A stretch of DNA of 20,158 bases, from positions 1 through 20,158 of IMG/VR virus record IMGVR_UViG_3300022839_000116. One strand, 5' to 3'. Position numbers and translations under genes: made by a program. Below the pieces are notes generated by a model. The model had not been told where the DNA came from, searched no databases, and saw only the letters and a program-made list of their open reading frames with translations. Shown here piece after piece: positions 1-5,416 of the stretch. Numbering within the stretch: the stretch's first letter is position 1; each line of letters begins with the position of its first letter. The DNA is from a virus.

Positions 1-1
1 G

Positions 2-70
2 AGAGAATGGCAGAGAGCTATTATGAATGAGTCAGCAGATGAGATTAGAGAAAGGTTGGGGATAGGGTGA
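2..70 (+). CDS. C-terminal end of a truncated upstream gene
   Basis: An open frame enters from the left edge and ends at TGA 68-70, giving 22 residues that finish in SADEIRERLGIG. The TGA shares its last base with the ATG of the next gene (TGATG), the coupling style used repeatedly in this window, which supports this being a genuine gene end. Too little is present to suggest a family. A methionine at position 23 could in principle start a 15-residue peptide, but a longer gene cut by the window is more likely. Confidence 0.5.
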   Translation, partial: REWQRAIMNESADEIRERLGIG

Positions 71-252
71 TGAGGACATTTTTTGCAATTGTATCTTTAA
101 TCTGCGTTTTAGGTGGGATCGCTTTTCTCGTTGCTGGGTTACTTTTCCTTATATGGGAATTAGTTGGTTCTACTGGTCAAGTTGGATTCGGTTTAGTATT
201 AGTTGGTTTCCTTTTTTGTGTTGTAGGTTCCTTATTTGCTAAAGGGTTTTGA
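70..252 (+). CDS. Small two-helix membrane protein
   Basis: This encodes 60 residues. Two hydrophobic stretches (about residues 4-29 and 38-55) are separated by a short polar loop containing GSTGQ, so a hairpin of two membrane helices is expected. The start is placed at ATG 70 because it overlaps the previous stop as TGATG; an in-frame GTG at 67 is the alternative. No catalytic motif is visible. Size and topology would fit a holin, an antiholin or a superinfection-exclusion membrane peptide, but no lysin lies nearby to support lysis. Function is unassigned. Confidence 0.6.
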   Translation: MRTFFAIVSLICVLGGIAFLVAGLLFLIWELVGSTGQVGFGLVLVGFLFCVVGSLFAKGF

Positions 253-258
253 CAAGTC

Positions 259-351
259 ATGATCTCTAGCAGCATAATCATACCTGTCGTATTAGTTGCA
301 GGTTCATTAGCTTGGTTTATTATAAAAATGATAAGGATATCGGATGAGTGA
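259..351 (+). CDS. Tiny single-span membrane peptide (30 aa)
   Basis: ATG 259 opens 30 codons ending at TGA 349-351. The peptide begins MISSSIIIPVVLVAG and has one hydrophobic segment (about residues 5-22) followed by a short charged tail (KMIRISDE). It overlaps the next gene by 8 bases and directly follows the other small membrane protein, so the two may work as a pair. The purine-rich AAAGGG upstream is a plausible though distant ribosome site. It is very short, so the call rests on context and hydrophobicity. Confidence 0.45.
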   Translation: MISSSIIIPVVLVAGSLAWFIIKMIRISDE

Positions 352-592
352 AGAGTTAACGGATGATGTAATACGCGTTATGGACTACTGTCACCCTGAT
401 AAAGTTACTGTGTGGAAGGCTGATTGGAATTCAGACATTCATATTTTTGAAAAGCCTCATTATCATTGGTACTGGAAGCTTAGCTATGCAGATAAGCAAT
501 TGTATTTACATTTAGGCGAAGCATCATTTTTACATCACAAACATATTATCTCTAAAGCATTAAAAAAATCACGAAATAACTTTACATCTTAG
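344..592 (+). CDS. Hypothetical protein, His/Trp/Tyr-rich
   Basis: This encodes 82 residues. The start at ATG 344 is supported by AAGGA (332-336) a few bases upstream and by the 8-base overlap with the preceding peptide. The middle is unusually rich in aromatic residues and histidine (HIFEKPHYHWYWKLSYADK, then LHLGEASFLHHKHI), which suggests a compact beta-rich fold, and the C-terminal tail is basic. The histidine clusters could bind a metal, but there is no recognised metal-binding motif. The family is not recognised. Confidence 0.6.
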   Translation: MSEELTDDVIRVMDYCHPDKVTVWKADWNSDIHIFEKPHYHWYWKLSYADKQLYLHLGEASFLHHKHIISKALKKSRNNFTS

Positions 593-643
593 GTACAATA
601 TATTACACTACAAGCAGATAAACAAATTATATGTGAGGATTAA

Positions 644-1300
644 ATGAGCGATAGTATTGAGAATGATGAGAAGTTTAGAAAGCTTGTGCAGAGACTTTTT
701 TATGAGCGTGAGCAGGTTCGTACTTCTAGGGAAGTTATATGGGATTTAAATAATTGCGGTCTTCTTGATAAGAATATTGCCGTTAAATTAGAAGATATTA
801 ATCGTGATGTGAAAGTAAAGTCTGAAACTACATTAAAGCACATATTCAAATACATTGACCGACGTGTTGAGCGTGCCGTGGCTCAAGAGCGTAAGGTGCA
901 ACAGGTTGATAAGTTAAAGGAATTATATGAAAAGTTTGATGAAGACCGCAAAGAAAGGCTTAGGATAGACCGTAACGGCAACTGTGTTTTCAATTTTAAA
1001 GAACTTCCTTTGTGTCTTTTCGATGACTTAAATCGTCTTTTGATTCAAGAAATATTAAGGATTGATCCTGCTCTTTTGATGATAAAAGACCATTCTATAG
1101 GTTTTGAGGGTTTAATTTATGAAAGTTTAATGGAACTTGAAGAAAGAACTATTGTGGTTTTTTTCCGTTTTGATGGAATGCGTTTAGAGCTTCGATTTAA
1201 ATCGGATAATGGATTAATTGAAATCAATCTTCCAGAAATAGCCAAATACTTTTCAGATGAAGTTAACAAAATAGCACGTGGAAAATATGTACCAAAATAA
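644..1300 (+). CDS. Hypothetical protein with a helical N-terminus
   Basis: This encodes 218 residues with a good GAGGA ribosome site just upstream of ATG 644. The first half (about residues 1-105) is highly charged and looks helical or coiled-coil (ERAVAQERKVQQVDKLKELYEK). The second half looks alpha/beta. Residues from about 115 resemble the next gene's product: an NFKEL motif, a hydrophobic IVVFFRF strand, an IEINLPEI strand and a terminal DEVNKIARGK. The two genes are therefore probably diverged tandem paralogs. The 3' end overlaps the next start. Function unknown. Confidence 0.7.
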   Translation: MSDSIENDEKFRKLVQRLFYEREQVRTSREVIWDLNNCGLLDKNIAVKLEDINRDVKVKSETTLKHIFKYIDRRVERAVAQERKVQQVDKLKELYEKFDEDRKERLRIDRNGNCVFNFKELPLCLFDDLNRLLIQEILRIDPALLMIKDHSIGFEGLIYESLMELEERTIVVFFRFDGMRLELRFKSDNGLIEINLPEIAKYFSDEVNKIARGKYVPK

Positions 1301-1718
1301 TATTGTGAAAATTAATTTTAAAGATCTGGATTCATTTGATTGGAATGGTTTGGGATCAGAGATTAACAATCTTGCTAAAAGAAAGTATCCTTTAATGTTT
1401 ACGCTTGAAAAGGCACATATGTGGACTGTAAGGGAAATATCTTTTAAGGGGTCTGTCGTTGAATTTTCTTTATTATTTTTCTTTAAATTAAATGAAGAGA
1501 CTTATCAAGTCGCAGTTCCGAGTATTTATCAATGGGTAACAAATGAAATTATTGTTATCGATATTAATGACATTTTGTATAAAGCTCACAAAGAAGTTAA
1601 CGCCATTGTCAGCAGAGTTATGAATGAAGTTAACTCCACTGTTAGGCGAGATATGAGAGACAAAGAAGTTAACGCCATTATCAGGCAAGCTATGGAAGAT
1701 GCAAATGCACCAGAATAA
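1287..1718 (+). CDS. Hypothetical protein with a C-terminal EVN repeat
   Basis: This encodes 143 residues from ATG 1287; GTG 1278 is an alternative start. The body (NFKDL near the N-terminus, then a very hydrophobic FSLLFFFKL strand and IIVIDINDIL) parallels the second half of the preceding protein. The C-terminus carries three copies of a ten-residue unit, EVNAIVSRVM, EVNSTVRRDM and EVNAIIRQAM, separated by one and three residues. The units are amphipathic and probably helical, which suggests an oligomerisation arm. Membership in a known family is not recognised. Confidence 0.6.
   Translation: MYQNNIVKINFKDLDSFDWNGLGSEINNLAKRKYPLMFTLEKAHMWTVREISFKGSVVEFSLLFFFKLNEETYQVAVPSIYQWVTNEIIVIDINDILYKAHKEVNAIVSRVMNEVNSTVRRDMRDKEVNAIIRQAMEDANAPE
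1593..1694 (+). repeat. Three in-frame 30-base repeats
   Basis: Copies at 1593-1622, 1626-1655 and 1665-1694 all begin GAAGTTAAC and end in ATG. They are separated by 3 and 9 bases, so the reading frame is kept. Each encodes one EVN-x6-M unit. Copies 1 and 3 are closest, sharing GAAGTTAACGCCATT. The pattern looks like recent local duplication inside the gene. Confidence 0.85.
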
Positions 1719-1932
1719 ACCTACAGCTCCTATTGTTTATGTAAACAAACATGGTAAGAAGATTGAAGTAGATAAAGAATCAACTGAAACATTATCTATT
1801 GATTTAACAAAAGCTGAGTTAGCTATTATGCAAACGCTTGTTAATAGGTCTTATTTTAATTGTAATTGCAATTTAGATAAGGAAGTTGTGCAGGGAATTG
1901 TGTTGAAAGTAAGGGATAAGTTGAATGGATGA
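1705..1932 (+). CDS. Hypothetical small protein
   Basis: This encodes 75 residues from ATG 1705. An in-frame ATG at 1699 exists, but the GGAAG at 1694-1698 is properly spaced only for 1705. The protein has a beta-like N-terminal part (PIVYVNKHGKKIEVDKES), a predicted helix (KAELAIMQTLVNRSY), a cysteine pair in NCNCNLD and a final helix. Two cysteines separated by one residue are not enough to argue for a metal site. It overlaps its upstream neighbour by 14 bases and its downstream neighbour by 8. Function unknown. Confidence 0.55.
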   Translation: MHQNKPTAPIVYVNKHGKKIEVDKESTETLSIDLTKAELAIMQTLVNRSYFNCNCNLDKEVVQGIVLKVRDKLNG

Positions 1933-2149
1933 TTTCGAACAATATAAACTTTCTTTGGTTAGTGTCCTTGAAGGGATAAGGGAAGATATATTGTCTCTAC
2001 ATGGTGACATTTACATGGCTCGTGGCATGGCTCATGGCATGGCTCATGGCATTAGGCTTTCTGTGGAAGCAATTAAAAGAGGTGTCGGCGAGCCCATAGA
2101 TTACTCGTCAGATTTAGATGTGTTATTAATAGATAAGGATAAACAATGA
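1925..2149 (+). CDS. Hypothetical small protein with a GMAH repeat
   Basis: This encodes 74 residues. ATG 1925 has AGGGAT about eight bases upstream and overlaps the previous gene by 8 bases. The N-terminal region looks helical (YKLSLVSVLEGIREDILSLHGDIY). Residues 31-42 are a perfect-length tandem repeat, MARG-MAHG-MAHG. The acidic C-terminus ends in DKDKQ. It ends in an ATGA overlap with the next gene, indicating coupled translation. No known domain is recognised. Confidence 0.55.
   Translation: MDDFEQYKLSLVSVLEGIREDILSLHGDIYMARGMAHGMAHGIRLSVEAIKRGVGEPIDYSSDLDVLLIDKDKQ
2015..2050 (+). repeat. 12-base tandem repeat, three copies
   Basis: ATGGCTCGTGGC at 2015-2026 is followed by two identical ATGGCTCATGGC units (2027-2038 and 2039-2050). 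The unit keeps frame and encodes MA(R/H)G. Each unit contains an ATG, but none has its own ribosome site, so internal starts are unlikely. Confidence 0.9.
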
Positions 2150-2313
2150 ACATTGTATCAATTAAAGATATAGCTAATGGCGTTTACACAGATGGGTTTG
2201 GGAATATAAAAAAACTTCCAGAAAATGAAATAGACAGAAGCTTAATAGCTAAAGCAGTTCAGAAAAGAACTCGCAAAGCAAAGCGTAACAAGTCTAACAT
2301 AGGTAAAAAATAG
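2146..2313 (+). CDS. Small basic protein (55 aa)
   Basis: ATG 2146 overlaps the previous stop as ATGA, and AAGGAT lies just upstream. The 55-residue product starts MNIVSIKDIANGVYTDGFG. It ends in a strongly basic tail (QKRTRKAKRNKSNIGKK), the sort of tail that contacts nucleic acid or the ribosome. The family is not recognised. Coupling and the good ribosome site make it a credible gene despite its size. Confidence 0.55.
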   Translation: MNIVSIKDIANGVYTDGFGNIKKLPENEIDRSLIAKAVQKRTRKAKRNKSNIGKK

Positions 2314-2317
2314 CAAA

Positions 2318-2348
2318 ATTTACCCACGTTATTTTTATATGGGTAAAT
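2318..2348 (+). promoter_or_regulatory. 9-bp hairpin just upstream of a ribosome site
   Basis: ATTTACCCA (2318-2326) and TGGGTAAAT (2340-2348) form a perfect 9-bp stem with a 13-base AT-rich loop. It lies immediately after one gene's stop and 3 bases before the GGAGGA that serves the next gene. No T-run follows, so a simple intrinsic terminator is unlikely. An RNA element affecting initiation or processing, or a DNA operator, are both possible. Confidence 0.45.
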
Positions 2349-2367
2349 AATGGAGGAATTTGGATAT

Positions 2368-2661
2368 ATGGAGATTAAAATTATCAGGCTAGGTGAGCCA
2401 GAAGTTCCATTTGATCATTTTGATGCTGCTGTTGAGCCATTAACACAACAAGAGCTTGCTCATATACATACGAGCGCAAAAGAAGCTCTTGTTGTGATGT
2501 TTGGTGATGATACTATTAAACTTAATGATGAATATGTTTCTTTGCAAAAGCAAATATCCAGAGACAAAATTCATGAGACAAAGAGTCCTGAAAATACTAA
2601 GATAATCATGAGAGTTAAAGAGATTAAGTCTGAGTTGAAGAAGAGAGGATATTTTAGATGA
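2368..2661 (+). CDS. Hypothetical protein
   Basis: This encodes 97 residues. ATG 2368 is preferred over ATG 2350 because the strong GGAGGA at 2352-2357 sits ten bases before 2368, whereas ATG 2350 overlaps that site. The protein begins MEIKIIRLGEPEVPF, has a central helix with the segment AHIHTSAKEALVVMF, and ends in a charged helical region (ENTKIIMRVKEIKSELKKRG). It overlaps the next gene as ATGA. The family is not recognised. Confidence 0.6.
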   Translation: MEIKIIRLGEPEVPFDHFDAAVEPLTQQELAHIHTSAKEALVVMFGDDTIKLNDEYVSLQKQISRDKIHETKSPENTKIIMRVKEIKSELKKRGYFR

Positions 2662-2948
2662 TTGACAGCGATATTAAAAAGTTAAGGGAATACGCCCTAA
2701 ATGGTGGTTATCCTGCTCGTCCTGAAGAAAAAATTACAGTAGAATCTATGTCGATGATTGCAATGGTCATATATGAAGTTAGCACTAAGGAACACGATCA
2801 TTATGGTTACTGCCAATATTATACAGACAGAAGATTTTACCTTCTGCGAGATAATGCGTATAAAGAATACCATAAACGCCTCGATAATGATGAAGAAGCG
2901 GCTTTCTTTGTCCGCAATATAGAAGATATGGAGGATTGCAATGAGTGA
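2658..2948 (+). CDS. Hypothetical acidic protein
   Basis: This encodes 96 residues with GAGAGGAT upstream and an ATGA overlap with the previous gene. The sequence is helical and acidic, with a tyrosine-rich centre (HDHYGYCQYYTDRRFYLLRD) and an acidic end (RNIEDMEDCNE). No catalytic pattern is seen. The last eight bases overlap the next start, so translation of the three genes from 2368 onward is probably coupled. Function unknown. Confidence 0.6.
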   Translation: MIDSDIKKLREYALNGGYPARPEEKITVESMSMIAMVIYEVSTKEHDHYGYCQYYTDRRFYLLRDNAYKEYHKRLDNDEEAAFFVRNIEDMEDCNE

Positions 2949-3090
2949 AGATAATCCGCATCCCTTAATCTATGAGTATATCGAGCCTCCTGTTGAACAC
3001 TCTAAAACTCCTAATTATTGTCCTGTGGTATGGCTTTCAGAAGAAGAGATTAAGAAGTTGTATCCTAAGAAATTGTATCCTAAAAAATAG
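2941..3090 (+). CDS. Small protein with duplicated LYPKK end (49 aa)
   Basis: ATG 2941 has an excellent GGAGG upstream and overlaps the previous stop. The 49-residue product begins MSEDNPHPLIYEYIEPP, has a proline-rich first half and a short helix (WLSEEEIKKLYP). It ends in two copies of LYPKK encoded by an imperfect 15-base tandem repeat at 3058-3087. The family is not recognised. The strong ribosome site supports it as real. Confidence 0.5.
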   Translation: MSEDNPHPLIYEYIEPPVEHSKTPNYCPVVWLSEEEIKKLYPKKLYPKK

Positions 3091-3118
3091 AAACTCATAA
3101 ACTTATGGAAAATGAGAA

Positions 3119-3304
3119 ATGACTAAACCTAAGAAAATATATAAAGTTTACACTGATTTAGGTGATGGTGGTGAATATATGTGCCTCCTTTACACTAAAG
3201 CAAAAACAGCGTTGAAAGATCTTCATGGACGTGAGAAGAAAAGTAGAGATTATCAAGACAATGAGGAACATTATATGCACGAAGTAGAGGTTATCACAGA
3301 ATGA
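3119..3304 (+). CDS. Hypothetical small basic protein
   Basis: This encodes 61 residues starting MTKPKKIYKVYTDLGDGGEY and ending in an acidic HEVEVITE. The pattern suggests a small beta-alpha-beta fold with a charged exposed middle (GREKKSRDYQDNEEHY). The ribosome site is modest (GGAAAATGAG). The bases around the start (3111-3127) recur exactly at the start of the gene at 3483. It overlaps the next gene as ATGA. Function unknown. Confidence 0.55.
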   Translation: MTKPKKIYKVYTDLGDGGEYMCLLYTKAKTALKDLHGREKKSRDYQDNEEHYMHEVEVITE

Positions 3305-3486
3305 CTAAAGCAGAGCTAATAGAAGCGTTGAAAGACTTTCCAGATGACTGTCATGTTATAATTAATACGATGAATATTTTTAAATATGACATTAGGTATG
3401 AAGAGTGCAATAGCCTGATAAGCGTTAATAAGCTAACTACGGATTGCGCGATATTAATTGTTTTATCAGGTGGTAATGAGAAATGA
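3301..3486 (+). CDS. Small phage protein, KELIEALKDFPDD type
   Basis: This encodes 61 residues. The N-terminus, MTKAELIEALKDFPDD, followed by a short strand (CHVIINTM), matches a pattern I recognise in many small uncharacterised phage proteins that begin with a helix, then PDD and a beta strand. That resemblance is from memory, not a search. It has ATGA overlaps at both ends, so it belongs to the coupled run. No function has been established for the pattern as far as I know. Confidence 0.6.
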   Translation: MTKAELIEALKDFPDDCHVIINTMNIFKYDIRYEECNSLISVNKLTTDCAILIVLSGGNEK

Positions 3487-3635
3487 CTAAAGACCAAACA
3501 TATTATCTCACCAACCATTTAAAAGATCATAAGAAACGGATTAAGATGGATATGGAGATTTATAATTGTTCAGGTTTGGTTAAGGTGATAGAGTCGCTAG
3601 ATGAAGTTATTAAAGAGTTAGAAGGAAAAAGATAA
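3483..3635 (+). CDS. Hypothetical small helical protein (50 aa)
   Basis: ATG 3483 overlaps the previous stop (ATGA), and its own TAA 3633-3635 overlaps the next ATG (TAATG). The 50-residue product begins MTKDQTYYLTNHLKDHKK and ends in a helix, VIESLDEVIKELEGKR. It is charged and probably entirely helical. The start region shares a 17-base exact repeat with the gene at 3119. Function unknown. Confidence 0.5.
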   Translation: MTKDQTYYLTNHLKDHKKRIKMDMEIYNCSGLVKVIESLDEVIKELEGKR

Positions 3636-3862
3636 TGCTTGACGAACATACGCTATATTCTCCTGAAAAGGGTGAAGAAATTAAAGAGATAACATCAGAC
3701 ATAGTATCATTATTAGATGGGCTTGATCCAGAGGTTTCGTTTATTAGTTTAATAGCAGCATTGATGATCATTATTAAACATAACCCAACAGCGTTCTTTG
3801 ATGAAACTTCTGCTGTTAAATTAATCAAACACCTTGGGAGAAAGGATTCTAAATATGCTTGA
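3635..3862 (+). CDS. Hypothetical small protein
   Basis: This encodes 75 residues. GAAGGAAAAAGATA provides a ribosome site before ATG 3635. The N-terminus is acidic, the middle is hydrophobic and probably helical (FISLIAALMIIIKHNP), and the C-terminus is basic. The hydrophobic stretch could be a membrane helix, but the surrounding pattern also fits a buried helix in a small soluble protein. A minus-strand frame across it is only a shadow. Function unknown. Confidence 0.55.
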   Translation: MLDEHTLYSPEKGEEIKEITSDIVSLLDGLDPEVSFISLIAALMIIIKHNPTAFFDETSAVKLIKHLGRKDSKYA

Positions 3863-4046
3863 TTTAGATAAATACAAACAAAACCCATACGAAATAGAAC
3901 AATCTGTTTTAGAGGCTTTGCCTATGAAGGATATAGTTGAATTAACTAGTTATATTAATAATACTTTCGCAGAAATTATGGATATAATGAAAGTTCATAA
4001 AGCTAATATAGACAAGGTTAAAGTTATTCTTAAGGGTAGTTCTTAG
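3855..4046 (+). CDS. Hypothetical small helical protein, last gene of the cluster
   Basis: This encodes 63 residues. ATG 3855 is chosen over a TTG at 3834 because AAAGGAT lies about seven bases ahead of it. The sequence looks mostly helical (EIEQSVLEALPMKDIVELTSYINNTF, then AEIMDIMKVHKANIDKVKVIL). It ends the overlapping small-gene run and is followed by a non-coding gap with its own promoter, so it probably closes the operon. No terminator hairpin is obvious after it. Function unknown. Confidence 0.55.
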   Translation: MLDLDKYKQNPYEIEQSVLEALPMKDIVELTSYINNTFAEIMDIMKVHKANIDKVKVILKGSS

Positions 4047-4059
4047 GATAAATAATCTG

Positions 4060-4089
4060 TTGACAGTGCAATATATTGCATGACATAAT
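4060..4089 (+). promoter_or_regulatory. Sigma-70-type promoter with palindromic spacer
   Basis: TTGACA at 4060-4065 and CATAAT at 4084-4089 are separated by 18 bases. The spacer contains the perfect 14-base palindrome TGCAATATATTGCA (4067-4080). A start point about seven bases after the -10 element would fall near 4096-4097. The palindrome's position between the two elements is a classic place for a dimeric repressor to block polymerase. It drives the rtcB unit. Confidence 0.7.
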
Positions 4090-4096
4090 TTATGTG

Positions 4097-4190
4097 GGTT
4101 GGGTGTAAGTTAAACGGCCATGGTGACGTTGACAAAGTAAACTCCCACTATGTGGGAAATGAGGAATGCCAAACCTCCACCCACCCAACC
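4097..4190 (+). ncRNA. Structured 5' leader of rtcB, candidate cis-acting RNA
   Basis: GGTTGGGTG (4097-4105) can pair with CACCCAACC (4182-4190), a perfect 9-bp helix closing a 76-base interior. Inside it, TCCCAC-TAT-GTGGGA (4143-4157) is a 6-bp hairpin and GAGG (4161-4164) can pair with CCTC (4174-4177). The outer helix starts almost exactly where the promoter would begin transcription. The leader ends 27 bases before the rtcB GTG. It also contains two tiny frames, MVTLTK (4120) and a 17-codon proline-rich one (4150-4203), neither with a good ribosome site. I do not recognise a known riboswitch class. Confidence 0.4.
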
Positions 4191-4217
4191 AACCAAATAT
4201 TAAGTTAGGATTGATCT

Positions 4218-5414
4218 GTGAAATATATTCATTCAAAAAAACCTATTAAAATGTGGACTGATTACGTTCCTGTTGAAGAACAGGCATTGCAACAAATTAT
4301 GAATATCTCTCAAATGCCGTTTATCCATAAACACATTGCCATTATGCCAGATGTTCATTATGGGATTGGTGCAACTGTTGGGTCTGTAATCCCTACAAAA
4401 GGGGCTATTATCCCAGCTGCTGTAGGTGTTGATATTGGTTGTGGTATGATGGCAGCAAAAACATCTTTGACTTCAAAAGACCTTCCTGATGATCTAGCTG
4501 GTTTACGTTCTCTTATTGAGGCTGCAATACCTGTTGGGATGAATAGATTTCAGGAAAGCAATCTACCTTATATTAGTAGGCTTTATTATGACCAGCACTG
4601 CTCAAAATCATATGATAAGATAATTGCAAGTCATCCAAAAATTGCAGTAAATATGAGCCCTGCATACCAATTAGGAACTCTTGGTTCTGGTAACCATTTT
4701 ATAGAACTGTGTTTAGACAAAGAAGATGCTTTATGGATTATGCTTCACTCAGGGTCTCGTGGAGTTGGGAACAGGATTGGAACATATTTCATATCTAAAG
4801 CTAAAGAAGAAATGGAAAAGTATCATATAGATAGTTACCTTCCCGATAAAGATTTAAGTTATCTTGTCGAGCACACAGAACTTTTCGATGATTACATAGA
4901 GGCTATGGAATTTGCTCAATCGTATGCTTTACTCAACAGAAATGCTATGTTTATATCTGTTTGGGGAATACTTTCGAAGTTTTTTGATAGAAATGTTGAA
5001 TATAAAGAAGAGGCAATCAATTGCCATCACAACTATACAACGCGGGAGAACCATTTCGGTGAAAATGTTTGGTTAACTCGTAAAGGTGCTGTTAATGCTT
5101 CTAAGGGTAAATTGGGTATTATCCCTGGGTCTATGGGCGCAAGGTCGTTTATTGTGCGCGGCCTAGGCAATACTGAGTCATTTAATTCTTGTTCCCATGG
5201 TGCAGGTCGTGTAATGTCGAGAACTCAAGCTAAAAAGGTGATTTCTCTTGAGGAGCACATTCAAGACACAAAAGGTGTTGAATGTCGTAAAGATGTTGAT
5301 GTTATTGATGAAACTCCAAAGGCTTACAAGAACATTGAAGATGTCATGAAGTCTCAAGAAGACCTTGTGGAAATTGTATATGAACTTAAACAAATATTAT
5401 GCGTGAAAGGTTAA
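4218..5414 (+). CDS. rtcB: RtcB-type RNA-splicing ligase
   Basis: RtcB joins RNA ends bearing 2',3'-cyclic phosphate or 3'-phosphate to 5'-OH ends, using GTP and Mn2+. The 398 residues are close to the roughly 408 of the E. coli enzyme. All key positions are present: D72 and C75 in VDIGCGM, H160 in GSGNHFIEL, H177 in HSGSRGVGN, H271 in HHNY as metal ligands, and H327 in SCSHGAGR as the residue guanylylated in the family. Translation starts at GTG 4218 with AGGAT upstream. It is the first gene of a three-gene unit behind a dedicated promoter and leader. Phage RNA ligases usually repair tRNAs cut by host anticodon nucleases; that role is inferred here. Confidence 0.95.
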   Translation: MKYIHSKKPIKMWTDYVPVEEQALQQIMNISQMPFIHKHIAIMPDVHYGIGATVGSVIPTKGAIIPAAVGVDIGCGMMAAKTSLTSKDLPDDLAGLRSLIEAAIPVGMNRFQESNLPYISRLYYDQHCSKSYDKIIASHPKIAVNMSPAYQLGTLGSGNHFIELCLDKEDALWIMLHSGSRGVGNRIGTYFISKAKEEMEKYHIDSYLPDKDLSYLVEHTELFDDYIEAMEFAQSYALLNRNAMFISVWGILSKFFDRNVEYKEEAINCHHNYTTRENHFGENVWLTRKGAVNASKGKLGIIPGSMGARSFIVRGLGNTESFNSCSHGAGRVMSRTQAKKVISLEEHIQDTKGVECRKDVDVIDETPKAYKNIEDVMKSQEDLVEIVYELKQILCVKG

Positions 5415-5416
5415 CA

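Noticed and set aside
1593-1694. CRISPR-like array from the spaced EVN repeats
   Set aside because: Spacers are only 3 and 9 bases and the repeats are in frame within a coding gene.
4129-4152. Second TTGACA in the rtcB leader as another promoter
   Set aside because: No -10-like hexamer occurs 16-19 bases downstream; the only CACTAT is 11 bases away.
4097-4195. tRNA-like leader with GGTTGGG/CCCAACC as an acceptor stem and ACCA nearby
   Set aside because: No D arm, anticodon arm or T-loop consensus can be fitted, the interior is too long, and the CCA is in the wrong register after the stem.
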